DNA of 64,000 bases. Source: Ascaris suum. Its lineage: Eukaryota > Nematoda > Chromadorea > Rhabditida > Ascarididae. Below, piece after piece: positions 36,401 through 47,901 of the stretch (the first letter of the stretch is position 1; each line of letters opens with the position of its first letter). Both the position numbers and the translations under genes were made by a program. The notes below the pieces were generated by a model. It made no database searches. It was given only the letters and a program-made list of their open reading frames with translations, and was not told the origin of the DNA. The stretch is taken from positions 19,085,826 to 19,149,825 of the forward strand of contig CM024187.1 of the NCBI GenBank assembly GCA_013433145.1. The letters are read 5' to 3'.

Positions 36401-39400
36401 TGCCAGCACCAGCTGTTATCCGACACATGTATAAAGCATTCAGATCCCTCATTTTAAGGGGGTGGTGAGCGAAGTGGTAGAAGTTCTTTCGCAGAATGTA
36501 TGAAGGAGGAAAGTTGAATTTAGTGAATGTATTCTGCAAAAGCTGTTTAAAGCTTATAGATGTCACGCAAACTAGCTCAGTTTAAAGAGCGATCGAGTGG
36601 GAAGATTTTAAACACATACTGGGTGCGATTTTGTTTCTAAATCAGGCGCAAAATGCCTGCTGTTGAAGCACTTGCACAAAGTGCCGACGGCAAGGAGGGT
36701 GGAAAATGCGATGAAATCGTGCATTGCAACTAGTCTTTCACCTCTCAGTTACTTTCACACGCATCAGAATATTAATTGGCATAGCGCAAAAAATTCTTCG
36801 AGGTGAACGTGAAAGAGGTCTCGTTGGCATGTGCGAGGGAGACATAAAATTTCCTCAGGTTTTACTTCTAATTTTCAAAGCAATCGTGGGCTCATCTTAT
36901 AAAGTTTGCTCTGAAACGTCCCATTTAGTCATATTTACACCCTCTTCGGCAGTTGTGACGTCTTGAAATCTCTGGCACAGGAGAATGGCTTGTATGTTGC
37001 TGGTGTATTTGCCAATTTCGGCGCTTAAAAAAGAGGGGTGCATTTGCGGTGCTTATGAAACGAGTTCGAGTGGAGCGTCTCTCTATTTGTGTTTTAGGAA
37101 ATGCACATACTTGCAACTCAGCCGGAACTGTACGATATACTGGTGGACTTGAATGCTGCATCAACGTTATTGCAATTGTTGGCACATGAAAACTCAGATA
37201 TCATTGCGGCTACAGTCAATCTACTTCAGGTTTGCCATCTTCTTCATTGGGCGTTGCTTCTACTTCTCTCTCGTTGAAATACTACAATGGACGTGAGCTG
37301 TGGTTCCATTCTCCCTGTCAAATGTTACATATGTTCTTCATTATTGCTCTTTCATGTTGCATCATATTATCTTTGAACGGAAAATGCTTTTTTTTTATAC
37401 CGCTTTAATGCTTCTTTCAGAATATTTGTGTTTGAGTAATTTAACTTCCTTTCCTTTGTTTAGAGATGAGAGTGCAGTTCCTTGAAGATGTGTTACATCT
37501 TGTATATCTCTCATCTTTCCAAAAGTCCGTTTTTTTTGCTTCCATAATATTCCGCGCCCGAATTTCTTATTTGCTCACTTCCATCTTTCTTTTTTTTGTT
37601 GTTGTTTCGTTGGACCTTCAACGTTTCCGATCCTTGTCTGTAATCATGTCTTATAGAGACACTGGACCTAACGTGAATGCCAAAAGTACCCGGCTAACAG
37701 CTTTTTACTATCTATTAGTGATTTTGGACCGGTTGCTTTGCTCATTTGGGGTTTTGAATACGGATGCGGAAGCGGTGCCGCTGGAATTGCCGTTTAGTGT
37801 TCGGAAAGTTGGAAATTCCCAAAGTTCGGGTTGCTCAGTCTGCACGAAGTCTGTTGCGACCAAGCTTGGGGTGTTCGCGAAAACTGTGAAAATTCGTTGC
37901 CAATTTTCTCAAATAGTATCTCTTGCTGCAACTATTATATATACGGAAAGGATCAGTAAAAGTCGAATTTGGCATTATATCCGTATTTAAACGACATACC
38001 CCAGTTTCTTCACTCTCAGCAGTCATTCGTGCACCACATCGAGGTGTATGAGGCTGTTCGGAACGCTTTGATTGCTTTCGTGATATTGCTCCAGCAGCAG
38101 GAGCTTAAAAAGCAACTGATTCGAGTTGATAAGACCAGGCTGAACGTTGTGTTTGTTATATTAAGGCCATTTTTCTTGTTCAAGTTGGTCTGGCGATGGG
38201 TCTTTTCGTCCATACCATGCATTGTTGTTTGCATTGTCTGTTAAAGCTACTTGTCTCAGTTTCTTCTCTATGTCGTTTTCTCTTCGGTTTTTTATCTGAA
38301 ATGTGCGTTCACTCTCCTTCTGGCAATTATGAAAATAGTTTTTGGGATCAATAAGAGTGTCATAGTTTGTTTGTTTGACGTGGGAATACTGATGGCTCGT
38401 TTCGCAGAGCAAATCACGAAGTAATATCAACGATTTATAATTATTTGAAGGAGTTATCAGACGTGGATACAGTCAACGAGGGTGGAGAGGGTGCAGCACG
38501 TTTGATCGATGCACTCATTTCGGGGCAACTCATTGAGACACTTGTGCAGCAGAGCATCGAAAAACTCGACGATAACATCAAGGATGAGGCGGACGCTATT
38601 CACAATGCTCTTTCAGTCGTCGAAAACGTAAGCTTTTAACGTTTTGAGACCTTTTGCTAGATGAGTTTTTTCCACTTCTTCGCCGGTGAAAGTTCGCTCT
38701 CAGCAGAGCATTTCTATCTCATCCTCACTTGGCTGATGTCAGTCTACTTAGAAGAGCTGGAAATTGTATGAAGTATTTTTCACTGCTGTTAGGCAATTTT
38801 TGCAATGTTTGGTGGTTTTTGTCGTTTTGTTTGGTCGAATCTCAAAAAAATTTCCCTTTTTTCAAACTCTTTTTTGTTCCTTCGAGTAGCAAAAACTTTA
38901 TTTGAGCAACTGAATAAGAAACAAGTCGCCACGCTTGTGCAAAGCGAGCACTTTTTAATCGATGTATTCGTTTCTTGTGCCCACCAAATGCTGCGGTATC
39001 TACAAGATGTCACACGTCTCTAGAGGCTGTAATGCTTGTAGAATTTTCATAAAATTCTTTGACGTTTGTGTCTTCTCAGGGTTTTCTAAAGTCTTGCGCT
39101 TTTCGGACCCCGCGCTGAGCTCTTTCTCGCGAGCACCTTAAGACTTAGGGTGCTCAGAAAATTTTCAGATCGCCCCCGACGACGTCGAAGAAGTCCGGGG
39201 ATGTTCTAAAGGCTTCAAGGCTCGAGGTGTTTCGAGAATGTTCAAGTTAAAAAAAGCCCTTAGCCGCAGAGTGCGTCGAGGCCAAATCAGTGCCCATTCC
39301 AATTGTCTAATTGAGTTGAACTGGTTTCGGTCACAAGCATTTTTTGTGGGTTTCTCATTATAAAAGAAAAGATTATTCTGTTTGCGGTACTAGTAGGGAT

Positions 39401-42400
39401 TTGCTAGGTTGTTGTCATCAAATAGAAACACTAACAGAGCAGATATTTCCAACATTTGGACCCATTAGTTAACGAGAAGAAAACAATATTTAATGAAAAA
39501 TGAGATCACTTTAATTGATCTTGAATAAATGCGAATCCTATTATCTGACTCGGCTTTCAACTTTGTGGCCATCTGTTCTCCTGTTTTTTTTTTTTTTATG
39601 CTGGTGCATCTGTGCATTATTTTATCGTCAGTTTTAAGTTGAGGCGTTTGTGACGTCACTCATCAGAAATGCTCGCCGCTGAAGACCCGAGAATCGGCTT
39701 AGATTTTCTTTCACCTCTTCTCTATGTAATCGCTTAAAAACAGTATCGGTGCGATTTCTTCGGTGAATGCAAGCGGTTTGAAGTGTCACGTCAATTGAAT
39801 GAGGCATATCCGAAAATTGTTTCATTACTGTGCCGATTTCTGAAGAGATTTGTTGTGTATTTCTTTAGTACCACCATTGGGAGGACAGGAGCGGAAATGT
39901 CGTCAAAATCAGTTCATGTGTTTTTCTCGCTGTATGTATTTACTTTCAGGTGCTCGATTTCCGGCCAGCTTACGCGGAGCAGTGCGTCAATCAGGGTCTT
40001 TTCACTTGGCTTTTGCGACGTGCGACGCAGCGTGGCCCACTTGATGCGAATAAAATGTTCGCCAGCGAGCTGCTGGCCCTGCTGCTGCAGTCTTCCGATT
40101 CGGCTAAGAAAAAACTCACCGATAAAATCGATGGGTTCGATCTGCTGCTGAGAGTATGTGCTCACCTGCTTGAGAGTTTAACTTAGGCATTGTTTTTAGG
40201 TGTCACTGATTCGTTTTTGTAGATATTATCTTAATAAGGTTTTGCAGTCAGCGTTGGGCCGTTTCAGAAGTTCCAATTGTTTCTCTCGGCTGGAAACCCC
40301 CAATTATTTGTCTTTTGAAATAATATTAAGCGATAATGCACTCTCTTTCGTCGTTTATGATCCCGCTGTGACGATTGAACAAACCTTCGATGTCATACTT
40401 GAAGTCTGCAAATTTAGCAGCAATGTGCATCTCTGAATTTTTCGACTCCGATGTCGCTGTTGAAAGAAACTCCATCAGAGCTCTTATGAAGGGGTCGAGA
40501 AAGGCTACGATCACACGAGGTAAGGTCCCAAAAGTAGCGCAAGTGCGGAAGATCCTACAACCCGAGCACAATGACCAAATTTTCGCCATCTTGCAGCATA
40601 AGACCTGGCGCTTTCATTCTAGATTCGCAATACGACGCAACCAACAGCCGAATTGTTGGGCGTTGATAGTTGAATGTGGCTAGAAGGCGATCGTTAATAA
40701 GTTGCACGGGAATTGTTTTATCGTTTTGTAATTTATGCTTTTATATCGGTATTCACCATGCATAGGAGGAATGTTCGGGGAACTCGATTGCTTTTGATCT
40801 CCCAGTTAAACTCTAAAGGAAGAGTATATCGCGAATGCTCGTTGTCGTCAGTTCGATGCTCCATTCATGCTAGAAGGTCTTTCCATACGAATAAGAGTCG
40901 GAAATCCCAGAAGTATTCAAGAAGTGCAGACTGAAAGCTATCGTATGATTTGTGACTTGCCCATTCATTGCTTCCAAACCACTTAAGGAAGAGTTTGATG
41001 AGAGAAGGAACTGTGCGGTCTTTTATCACAACACAATATTCATTGCGTAATGGCCTCACGTATCCTTTGTGGCTGAAATATTTCCTTGTGTGACCACTAT
41101 TGGAATCAACTAGTGGCGGAGTATTATAGGCACTGGCCACCTATAAGCGACATGATCCGGGCAGTGCAGACGAACGTGAGCATATGGAGAATCTGTTCGA
41201 CGCTGTTTGTGCTTCACTCCTCTACACTCCGAATCGACAGAAGTTCCTGGACGGCGAAGGTTTGCAGTTAATGAATCTGATGCTGAGGTAATTCCTTCAA
41301 CGTTTTCGACGAGCTTATCATTGTTAGATTCAGGAGGATAACGTTACACTTCTTGACAACGCCCCTGTCGTTATCCATAGTTCGCTGTATAACACATACA
41401 TGCCATAGGGTGAGCGAAAAAATCGTTTGATGCAGCTGTTTTGTTTTCATAAAGGACGAATTCTTGGTAGCTCCCTAATAGCTCGCCTATTAAACAGATA
41501 TTTTCATGGATGAGGACTTGTAGACTTAGTGATTGCATACCTTACTCAATTGACACCGTTGATTGGCCCTCGGGTCTTATTGTTTTTCGTTTTTTTTTTT
41601 TTTTTTGCAAAGAGCATTGTGACAGCGTTGTGCCTATACATATTTGCATTTGTTTCTCTCTGTCCTTAGTTCCAATCTGGGAATTGCTAAAGCTGCCGCT
41701 AAGAAATTTTGTGGCTTTGGGAAACATCATACGAAGAGTAACTACACCAACATTCAAATTGATTCACCATCTTCGGTAGAATGTGTAAGTATACAAAGGT
41801 GCACAAGGTTTTCCATATATTTCAATCAAGACTGTTGTTTTGTACCGATCGGGGTGCAAAAAGTTGAGTCTTTGCAGAATTTTTATGCGGGTAGTCGAAT
41901 CAGTTGAAATAAAGATGCATTGGCACGCATGTTTTATTTCTTGTTTTTAGTTCGTAGAACTGATTGGTCTTTAAGTTGAGCTGCTAAGGCATAATATCGT
42001 GCCAGCTTATCTGGCGTACTTTGCTGTGGTTGATGTTGACCTCACGTCTTGGAGGTAATTATATGTCGTTAGATATATGTGGCTCTATTTTAACAATATT
42101 TCAAGTAAAAGCATTGGTAAAGCAGTGTGTTTCCATTGATCGAATTGAGAGGAAAGCAGCAAGCAGTCGTTTGAGGCTAAATTTCCGTTTTATAGAGAGA
42201 GAAAGCAATCACGAGAGAGCGCGTTAAAAGTATTGAACTATGCGACGAATGGAGTCGAAGGCAAAGCCAACTGCATCAAATTTGTTGAAATTTTGGGTAA
42301 TGTTCTGGTTTTTTTTTTGGAAATTACTTTTTCTTTTTAACTTATGATTGGGATCATTAATTATTGCCACAATTATTGCTGCCTTTAAGTTTTTTTTTTC

Positions 42401-45400
42401 ACTACTTTAATTTGCCGTTAAAGCGTCTACATCACCCTAATCTCATTAGAGCATAGTTATTATTACTGCAAGACAGAGAGGTTAAGAAACAACAGTGGAA
42501 TTCTCTTTTTCCCTACAAATCTCACCCTGTGAATGCTGGATAAGCCGTTTTGTTTTAGGGTTCGTTTTAACGGAAGAATTCATACATATTGTGCATCAGT
42601 GTGTATTTTGATCTTTGTTGCTGTATTGTGCAAAAGATCCCACATTGTTGAGTCAGCTGGCTTGTTTCAACTTGAAATCCACTCTACAGACTCGAAAAGT
42701 TTTTTACTTATGTTTTGCCAGGATCAGTTCTGGTTTTTAGTTGCAAACGTCCCTTCCTTGCTTCCAAAATTTTGTGGCCCCTAAAACGTCGTTGCCGGGT
42801 TCGGGTTTCGCCAGTACCGAGTTTTCCGCAAGAGAGTGTGCTAGAGGTAAAGAGTTCTTCAGAACGTATTATTCAGTGCCTGAAGTGACTTAGCCTATAT
42901 GAGTAACTTAACTGTGATACCCTCGTAATCTTGAATTACTGCGTGAATTTGGGATGTATGCCTCCGGTTATCTCTTGAAGGTATCAAGTATGTTCTCAAG
43001 GATTTTTCGCTGGTTACATCGAATTCCTTCGGTCTACTCGAGTAACTGTTCAATAGTGCCACGTATTGTTTACTTACTGCTTAAAGTCAGAAAACAGCCT
43101 CAGTGATGTGTTCGAATTAGACGCTTATTCAGAACTTGAAAACTTCATACTTGCATAGGTAACTTTGTAGTAGCAGCTGCACCTGCATGAATTTAAAAGT
43201 AAACCTTCGTGTCTCGTAAATGTTGAAAGCAGAGGGTGTAGGAATTGAATTAGGAGGTGGTTTCAGCACCCTTATTTTAACCGATCGATAAAGATTTCGA
43301 AATCTTACACGTTTTTTTTGTTGCGGAACAGTGACCGTGATGTGTGGTGTTGCGATGTGAGTCAGGCTTTCATTCATGGCACCAAACGCTACTTACCAAG
43401 GATTTCAGGGCCTCAGCTGTTATTGTAATGATATAATTGTCATCACCGTCGACATTACGACGTTATTAGAGGAGTGTTATCGTACGTCAGGTTACCGGAC
43501 TTCACCCATGTTTCCTGATTGTTGCCAGAAATCTCAGATCCTTTCAACCGAAGAAGCGGTCATGAAACCCGTTTCAGGACGCAATTTAAGAAGGGACTTC
43601 ATTCGTATTCCAGAAACCTTCGTTTTTGGAATACCTCCTTTAAAATGCCTCCAGGCATTGTCTTTTATAACGTAGATCTGATTCGCAAAAAGCAGATGCT
43701 GCGCCATATTGTATAGCGCTTTTTCCACGTTATTCATAGAATGATTGACCAAAATTTGCAATTTGTAGGTTTGCGCACAATCTTTCCACTTTTCATGCGT
43801 ACACCTTCGAAGATGAAACGCAAGGATACGACACCCGACGAACATGAAGAACACGTTTGCTCGGTACTCTTGAACATCTTCTTAATTGCCGTTATATTGT
43901 TGTTTGTTCTATTAACTGCTACTCATACTGAAAATGTAGTTATCAACTTGTTTAGTGGGGAATTTATTAAGCTTATCTCTTAGCCAGATTAATTGCTGCC
44001 GTCTCTAACTTTTATGGGGAATTGAAGTGAGGAGGAAGGCGTTCGTTTACGTTTAGTAAATTAAAGCATAGTACATGTTTGAAAGGAAAGAAAGATTGAA
44101 GCGTAGAGGAGAGAGGAAGCAACGGCATCGACAGAAAAGCAAGAGCACAGAGGTTCTCTTGCGATTGCGATGTTTAGAATGGATTTTTTTTCAACTGCGC
44201 TCACGAAATATAATTGAAGATTCTGGCGTCTCTGCTTCGTTCTTGCGGAGAAGACGGCCGCAGTCGTGTACTGATGAAGTTCTCGGAACATGAATATGAG
44301 AAAGTCGATCGGGCTGTGGAGTTACTTCTTAAATATAAGTTAGTTCGATTTCTTCGTGCTCTTTAACGGAGAGTGCTGGGAAGTGCAGCGGAAACGCTGT
44401 TGAGGAAGTTACTCTCTGCCAAAAACATTCATGAAAGAATGCCATAGTGCTGGCAAAGTTGTGAGGGAATGCTCGTTATATGGGTACTTTTAAGAAAATA
44501 GTGATAGGTGTGAAAATGTCACTTTGGGTAGAGTCCTCCGAAGGGGCCAAACTTGCTGTCGAAGAAGGAGTTTTATTTGGATGACAGTCGTTTGTCGCTG
44601 GTTGCAGCCGTTCGAAAAATTGCCTACTGTTTTTGACTTCGATGCCGCACGAGCAACACTAGAAATTGAGCAGGAGGGTCTTGCATTTGGTTAAAGTGGA
44701 TATGCTACGTTCCTTTTTATGTAAAGAAAGTTAAACGGCTGTCAATTTTTTAAAAATCTGCAGGAGCAGGATAAAGTATCCTGCAAAGAAACCTCTAGAG
44801 GAGGATTGAATGCGAAGTGATATCTGCAGTATCCTGCTGGCGGAGGGTTTGGGTCTTAAAAGAGCTTTTGGCTGTATTTTGTCCATTATGCTTTCGGAGC
44901 CTGGAATATAAAACCCTGGCTTTTTTTGTTTTATTTGGCTGATTGTTGCGTATTGTCACAAGAACCACTTATCTGTTGAAAAAATTGAAAAACTAGCGTA
45001 GAGGATAATAATCAGTAAGTTGTGGAAGTCGAACCGTTGCTGGGGTCATGAAAAGTATTCTGCAACTGAGGTTAGTTGATATAATCACTCTAATCTATCG
45101 AGATGTTTGAACTGAAACGAGATAGCTGCATTTAGGTCAGTGAAGAGAAATGGCTACTCTCTGTTCGAAATGTAAGAAATGTTGGCCACAAAATTGTTTA
45201 GGGAACGTGTGGATCGGTTTGACGCACGTCAAGCAAGTCGTAGCGACTCATCGAAGCTTTCTGACGAGGAACTCGAGCTGCAATATTTAGACCGCTTGGA
45301 CGCGGGACTCTATACTCTGCAACGGATTGCACTCATCCTCGCTGATGTGTGCGCTAACGCGAACCCATTATGTCGTGCACGAGCCAATAGACTGCTACAC

Positions 45401-46391
45401 ATGCGCACCGGCTCCTCCAGAATCAACAAACACCTCATTCCGGTTGGTTCCTGTCTTTCATATTTTCTTCCTTTGGACCTCCCACTCTCTCTCCTCCGCC
45501 TCTCACTCGCCCCTTGCATTTCACTGTTTATCCGTTTATGGAATAATGTGGAAAACGTTGACAATGAATTTTTCTTACGTGCATCTATTTAGAGATCGGG
45601 ACTCTCTTCGTGCCTCCACAGAGGGGTTCATTTTAGCTTATTAATTAAAAGGTATAACGGGATCTCCGGATGTCTTGGTGCATAGCTGTTTAAATGAGAC
45701 TGTTAGTTTGCTTGAGGGTGTAGGACGGATTCGGCGCCTCGCACTCTTTTTTGTTTCATGTGTGCCATCTTCATAGTGCACACTTCGGTTTGGCCCCGTG
45801 ATGGATTTCTGCGCGATTGAAAAGTAAAAATGGAAAGCGAGTCACGGATTCGTCGTACCAATCAATTTGATGGCTATATTGAAACGGCCACACTGTTTAT
45901 TCTTGTTTTTTTTAGCTTCTTCTGAAATTGCGAGTGCTAGGTTCTACAGCAGAATTCTATAAGTAAAAGGGAGTCGATTCGAGGATGCACGGAGGCAGGT
46001 CTCCGAGTGCCATAAGGTACCAGACCACTTCCACGCATTTGCTTCTCATGTCTCAAAAGTGAAAGTGGTTGGGCGTTTTATAGCGATCCTGAGAATGCCA
46101 GGCTACATGATTGTTTCCTAATCTCTGCTAGCGGGACCCCTCCTTTGTAATAAATGAAACCCTGGAAGCACTTTGCTTTTACATTTGGCAGTTATCTCCG
46201 TGAGAACTAAGAGAGCAGCAAATATCTCTGTGTGTCTCGGAATGTGTAGGTTGTCGTTGCTGAGATTGCCATCTTCCTTTTTTAAGATTCTGGAGGAATA
46301 TGATATAAATCTGGCTGCTGAAGCGGAAGAGGAACGCAAAAGGACACGTCTCTTAATTGCGAGATTAAGCGCATCGGACAGGAATGCGTAA
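33391..46391 (+). CDS. CTNNBL1: Beta-catenin-like protein 1 (CTNNBL1), complete, 12 exons
   Basis: CTNNBL1 is a nuclear armadillo-repeat protein that associates with the Prp19/CDC5L spliceosome complex. Twelve exons join in frame to about 541 codons (human 563). Collinear blocks include REMRIKYGDDPTRFMDSEVD, DILVDLNAASTLLQLLAHEN, VDTVNEGGEGAARLIDAL, LDANKMFASELLALLLQ, GEGLQLMNLMLR, ESALKVLNYA, GLRTIFPLFMRTP, HEEHVCSILASLLRS, KFSEHEYEKVDR and YLDRLDAGLYTLQRIALIL. A basic stretch near the start (PLKKKPR) may serve as the nuclear signal. The long acidic N-terminal region of human is mostly absent, which accounts for much of the length difference. All exon phases agree and there are no stops, so it looks intact. 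Six of 11 donors have T at +3. It lies downstream of TBCD and converges with the receptor gene, 1.16 kb between stop codons. Confidence 0.95.
33861..34007 (+). CDS. CTNNBL1: CTNNBL1 exon 2
   Basis: Begins with the basic PLKKKPR and continues to EVVDEIVVKRTVLQ, equivalent to human DESSVKKMILTFEKR. Phase 0; donor GTTTAC. Confidence 0.9.
34008..35558. other. CTNNBL1 intron 2
   Basis: About 1.55 kb with a G11 run at 34321-34331 and a purine-rich tract around 34590-34680. No gene-like content. Confidence 0.6.
35559..35660 (+). CDS. CTNNBL1: CTNNBL1 exon 3
   Basis: Encodes LEKRCLRNREMRIKYGDDPT and FMDSEVDLN, matching FEKRSYKNQELRIKFPDNPE and FMESELDLN. Donor GTTCTA. Confidence 0.96.
35661..37097. 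other. CTNNBL1 intron 3
   Basis: About 1.4 kb; no recognisable gene, RNA or repeat. Confidence 0.6.
37098..37229 (+). CDS. CTNNBL1: CTNNBL1 exon 4
   Basis: Armadillo repeat: EMHILATQPELYDILVDLNA and LLQLLAHENSD, matching EMHVVATMPDLYHLLVELNA and LLGLLGHDNTD. Donor GTTTGC. Confidence 0.96.
37230..38450. other. CTNNBL1 intron 4
   Basis: Contains a 174-codon open frame (37466-37990), the longest in the window, with no recognisable motif and T-rich composition; I treat it as chance. Confidence 0.55.
38451..38627 (+). CDS. CTNNBL1: CTNNBL1 exon 5
   Basis: Encodes VDTVNEGGEGAARLIDALI, DNIKDEADAIHNALSVVEN, matching IDTLHESEEGAEVLIDALV and ESVKEEADGVHNTLAIVEN. The acceptor TATTTGAAG is weak. Confidence 0.96.
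38628..39949. other. CTNNBL1 intron 5
   Basis: About 1.3 kb. It contains an unusually GC-rich block at about 39060-39260 with degenerate repeated words (see findings); otherwise nothing recognisable. Confidence 0.55.
39950..40153 (+). CDS. CTNNBL1: CTNNBL1 exon 6
   Basis: Encodes GLFTWLLRR, LDANKMFASELLALLLQ and DKIDGFDLLLR, matching GLLQWLLKR, FDANKLYCSEVLAILLQ and GELDGIDVLLQ. Confidence 0.96.
41130..41287 (+). CDS. CTNNBL1: CTNNBL1 exon 7
   Basis: Encodes TYKRHDPGSADEREHMENLF and FLDGEGLQLMNLMLR, matching VFKRHNPSTAEEQEMMENLF and FLKGEGLQLMNLMLR. Exits phase 2. Confidence 0.97.
41288..42195. other. CTNNBL1 intron 7
   Basis: About 900 bp, with a T14 run near 41600; nothing else recognisable. 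Confidence 0.6.
42196..42296 (+). CDS. CTNNBL1: CTNNBL1 exon 8
   Basis: Encodes ERKQSRESALKVLNYATNG and NCIKFVEIL, matching EKKISRSSALKVLDHAMIG and NCHKFVDIL. The start was set by phase among several overlapping AG dinucleotides. Confidence 0.92.
42297..43768. other. CTNNBL1 intron 8
   Basis: About 1.5 kb. A segment at about 43500-43710 resembles the C-terminal tail of a LINE polyprotein (separate entry). Confidence 0.5.
43519..43716 (+). mobile_element. Possible LINE C-terminal tail relic
   Basis: The + frame reads FNRRSGHETRFRTQFKKG, then RNLRFWNTSFKMPPGIV. Many LINE reverse transcriptases end with a similar pattern: RGH, R.RT, FF..R....WN.LP..IV. Short and without further LINE domains nearby, so tentative. 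Confidence 0.28.
43769..43863 (+). CDS. CTNNBL1: CTNNBL1 exon 9
   Basis: Encodes LRTIFPLFMRTPSKMKRKDT and DEHEEHVCS, matching LRTIFPLFMKSPRKIKKVGT and KEHEEHVCS. Confidence 0.97.
44220..44338 (+). CDS. CTNNBL1: CTNNBL1 exon 10
   Basis: Encodes ILASLLRSCGEDGRSRVLMK and FSEHEYEKVDRAVELLLKYK. The acceptor TAATTGAAG is weak; homology (ILASLLRN) fixes it. Exits phase 2 at GTTAGT. Confidence 0.96.
44339..45201. other. CTNNBL1 intron 10
   Basis: About 860 bp; nothing recognised. The human protein is about seven residues longer across this junction, so no exon needs to be missing. Confidence 0.6.
45202..45442 (+). CDS. CTNNBL1: CTNNBL1 exon 11
   Basis: Encodes LDRLDAGLYTLQRIALILAD and RLLHMRTGSSRINKHLIP, matching LRRLDAGLFVLQHICYIMAE and QILNMRGSSIKIVRHIIK. 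The exact 5' edge (TTGTTTAG) is chosen by phase. Confidence 0.93.
46287..46391 (+). CDS. CTNNBL1: CTNNBL1 exon 12, terminal
   Basis: Encodes ILEEYDINLAAEAEEERKRT and a Leu/Arg-rich end, corresponding to human IIKEYAENIGDG and EQKRILGLLENF. Ends in TAA. No canonical AATAAA close downstream. Confidence 0.92.
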   Translation: MLEEYDINLAAEAEEERKRTRLLIARLSASDRNA

Positions 46392-47550
46392 CAGCGTCGA
46401 ATTGTGATGATGTTAGTTCTTGGCTCACAGTAAACATTTGTTTTTGGCGTAAAACAAAGGTTGAATCCTCTTCACTGCACCAGCGTTTTTACACGTTGGG
46501 TTTGAGATGACCTCCAGCGGTTCGGGTTATTGACGGCTCAGTAAGTAAGCGATCATCGGAGCTCACACCGTAAAAGCAGTGCCAACTTTTTACTTTGGCG
46601 TTACCACCACGCTTTGCGTTGACCTATGGTTGCTTCACCGCATCTAATTTTGCATTTAAAATTTTCGAAAGTTTCCGTTAAATGTGTTTTGTGAAGCGGA
46701 GTCGACATGTGAAGAAAAGGGTGTTCAATTTGTGGATGTCTGATTGCTTGTTATTGCTTTCTGCAAAGGTTTCTTATATGTTTGCTTGCAGTTTCACTGT
46801 ACGGGTGGTTTATCTCCTCGCAGTATTTCGTTTTATTCGAAGTGCACATGAGTGTGCAGTAACAAGGAGTGATGTTATTGTTTGTTTATTTATTCTCCAC
46901 ATAGAAAGTTGTGTTTGACCTCTGTCGTCTCACTCTTTTATGAACGTCCTTACGACTTAGAAGGGTTGCCTTATTTGTCAATGCTTATCTGAAACGAAGT
47001 AATTCTAATGCTCTAAACTGGCGTCGTATGTATTTGGGGAACGGCTGAGTCAAGGCGAGGATAAGTAAACGTTTGTTGACTTATTTGATGGGATTTTGCA
47101 TATTTTCATTCTGTAGAATGCAGCGCATTTGAGGAGCAGATTGGTTTTTCCTGCACATCATAACTCATTCTTTGGTAACTCTCACTGTTGACTGCTTTAT
47201 ACAATTCTTTTTGAATGTGTTATTCGCTTGTAAATTTTTGATTCTCATGTCTTCTGTATGACATGCTTCTGTCCTCATTGAGCAGACAATGTCGCAGTCG
47301 TAATACGACGCTGCTCGATCCATTTTTTTTTGCGTGTCCGACACATAATACCCCTTTTCTCTGTTTCTCGTATATGTGAGGTGCTCATTATTCGTTCATC
47401 TTGAGGGCATCGAGACAGTGCATCCATATTACTTGAGAAAGTAATCACTAGCAGGTGTTGTGACCAGTGTGCATTGAGGACGCCGATGTGTCGACGAAGT
47501 GACAGCCATTTGGAGGGTGTGACGAAGCGGTGGAGACGTTGTTGATGTGC
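46392..47550. other. Convergent intergenic region, CTNNBL1 and receptor 3' ends
   Basis: Holds both 3' UTRs. On the minus strand, overlapping AATAAA words at 46885-46894 may be the receptor's poly(A) signal, giving a UTR of about 650 nt. No gene recognised. Confidence 0.5.
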
Positions 47551-47688
47551 TTATACAACTAGATGGGGTGCCCTCCATATGATGATGCTTGTGCAGATGA
47601 TCAGGAACAGCGAGAAACTGATGAAACATACCCGGTCGACCACCATTGCTGCGAACATCCATTCGGCGCGGATGTCATGCATCATCTC
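47551..47688 (-). CDS. Receptor exon 16, terminal (M4)
   Basis: [20 protein letters not shown] followed by the hydrophobic M4 helix and a short WRAPHLVV tail, then TAA. The [10 protein letters not shown] motif is the standard pre-M4/M4 junction. Confidence 0.96.
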   Translation of the reverse strand, partial: EMMHDIRAEWMFAAMVVDRVCFISFSLFLIICTSIIIWRAPHLVV

Positions 47689-47805
47689 CTGCAAGTGGAC
47701 TTTTTTACACCTTGCTGCAAGAATAAGCGATAGTGATGTCGAAAACGTCTTACGTGTGCGTACGTGCAGGTAGATGCTACCGGTGTGCATGCACGCATGT
47801 AGGTG

Positions 47806-47901
<96 letters not shown>

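Noticed and set aside
37466..37990. 174-codon open frame, the longest in the window
   Set aside because: It lies in CTNNBL1 intron 4, is Phe/Ser/Val-rich without motifs, has no splice-phase role, and exons 4 and 5 already join without it.
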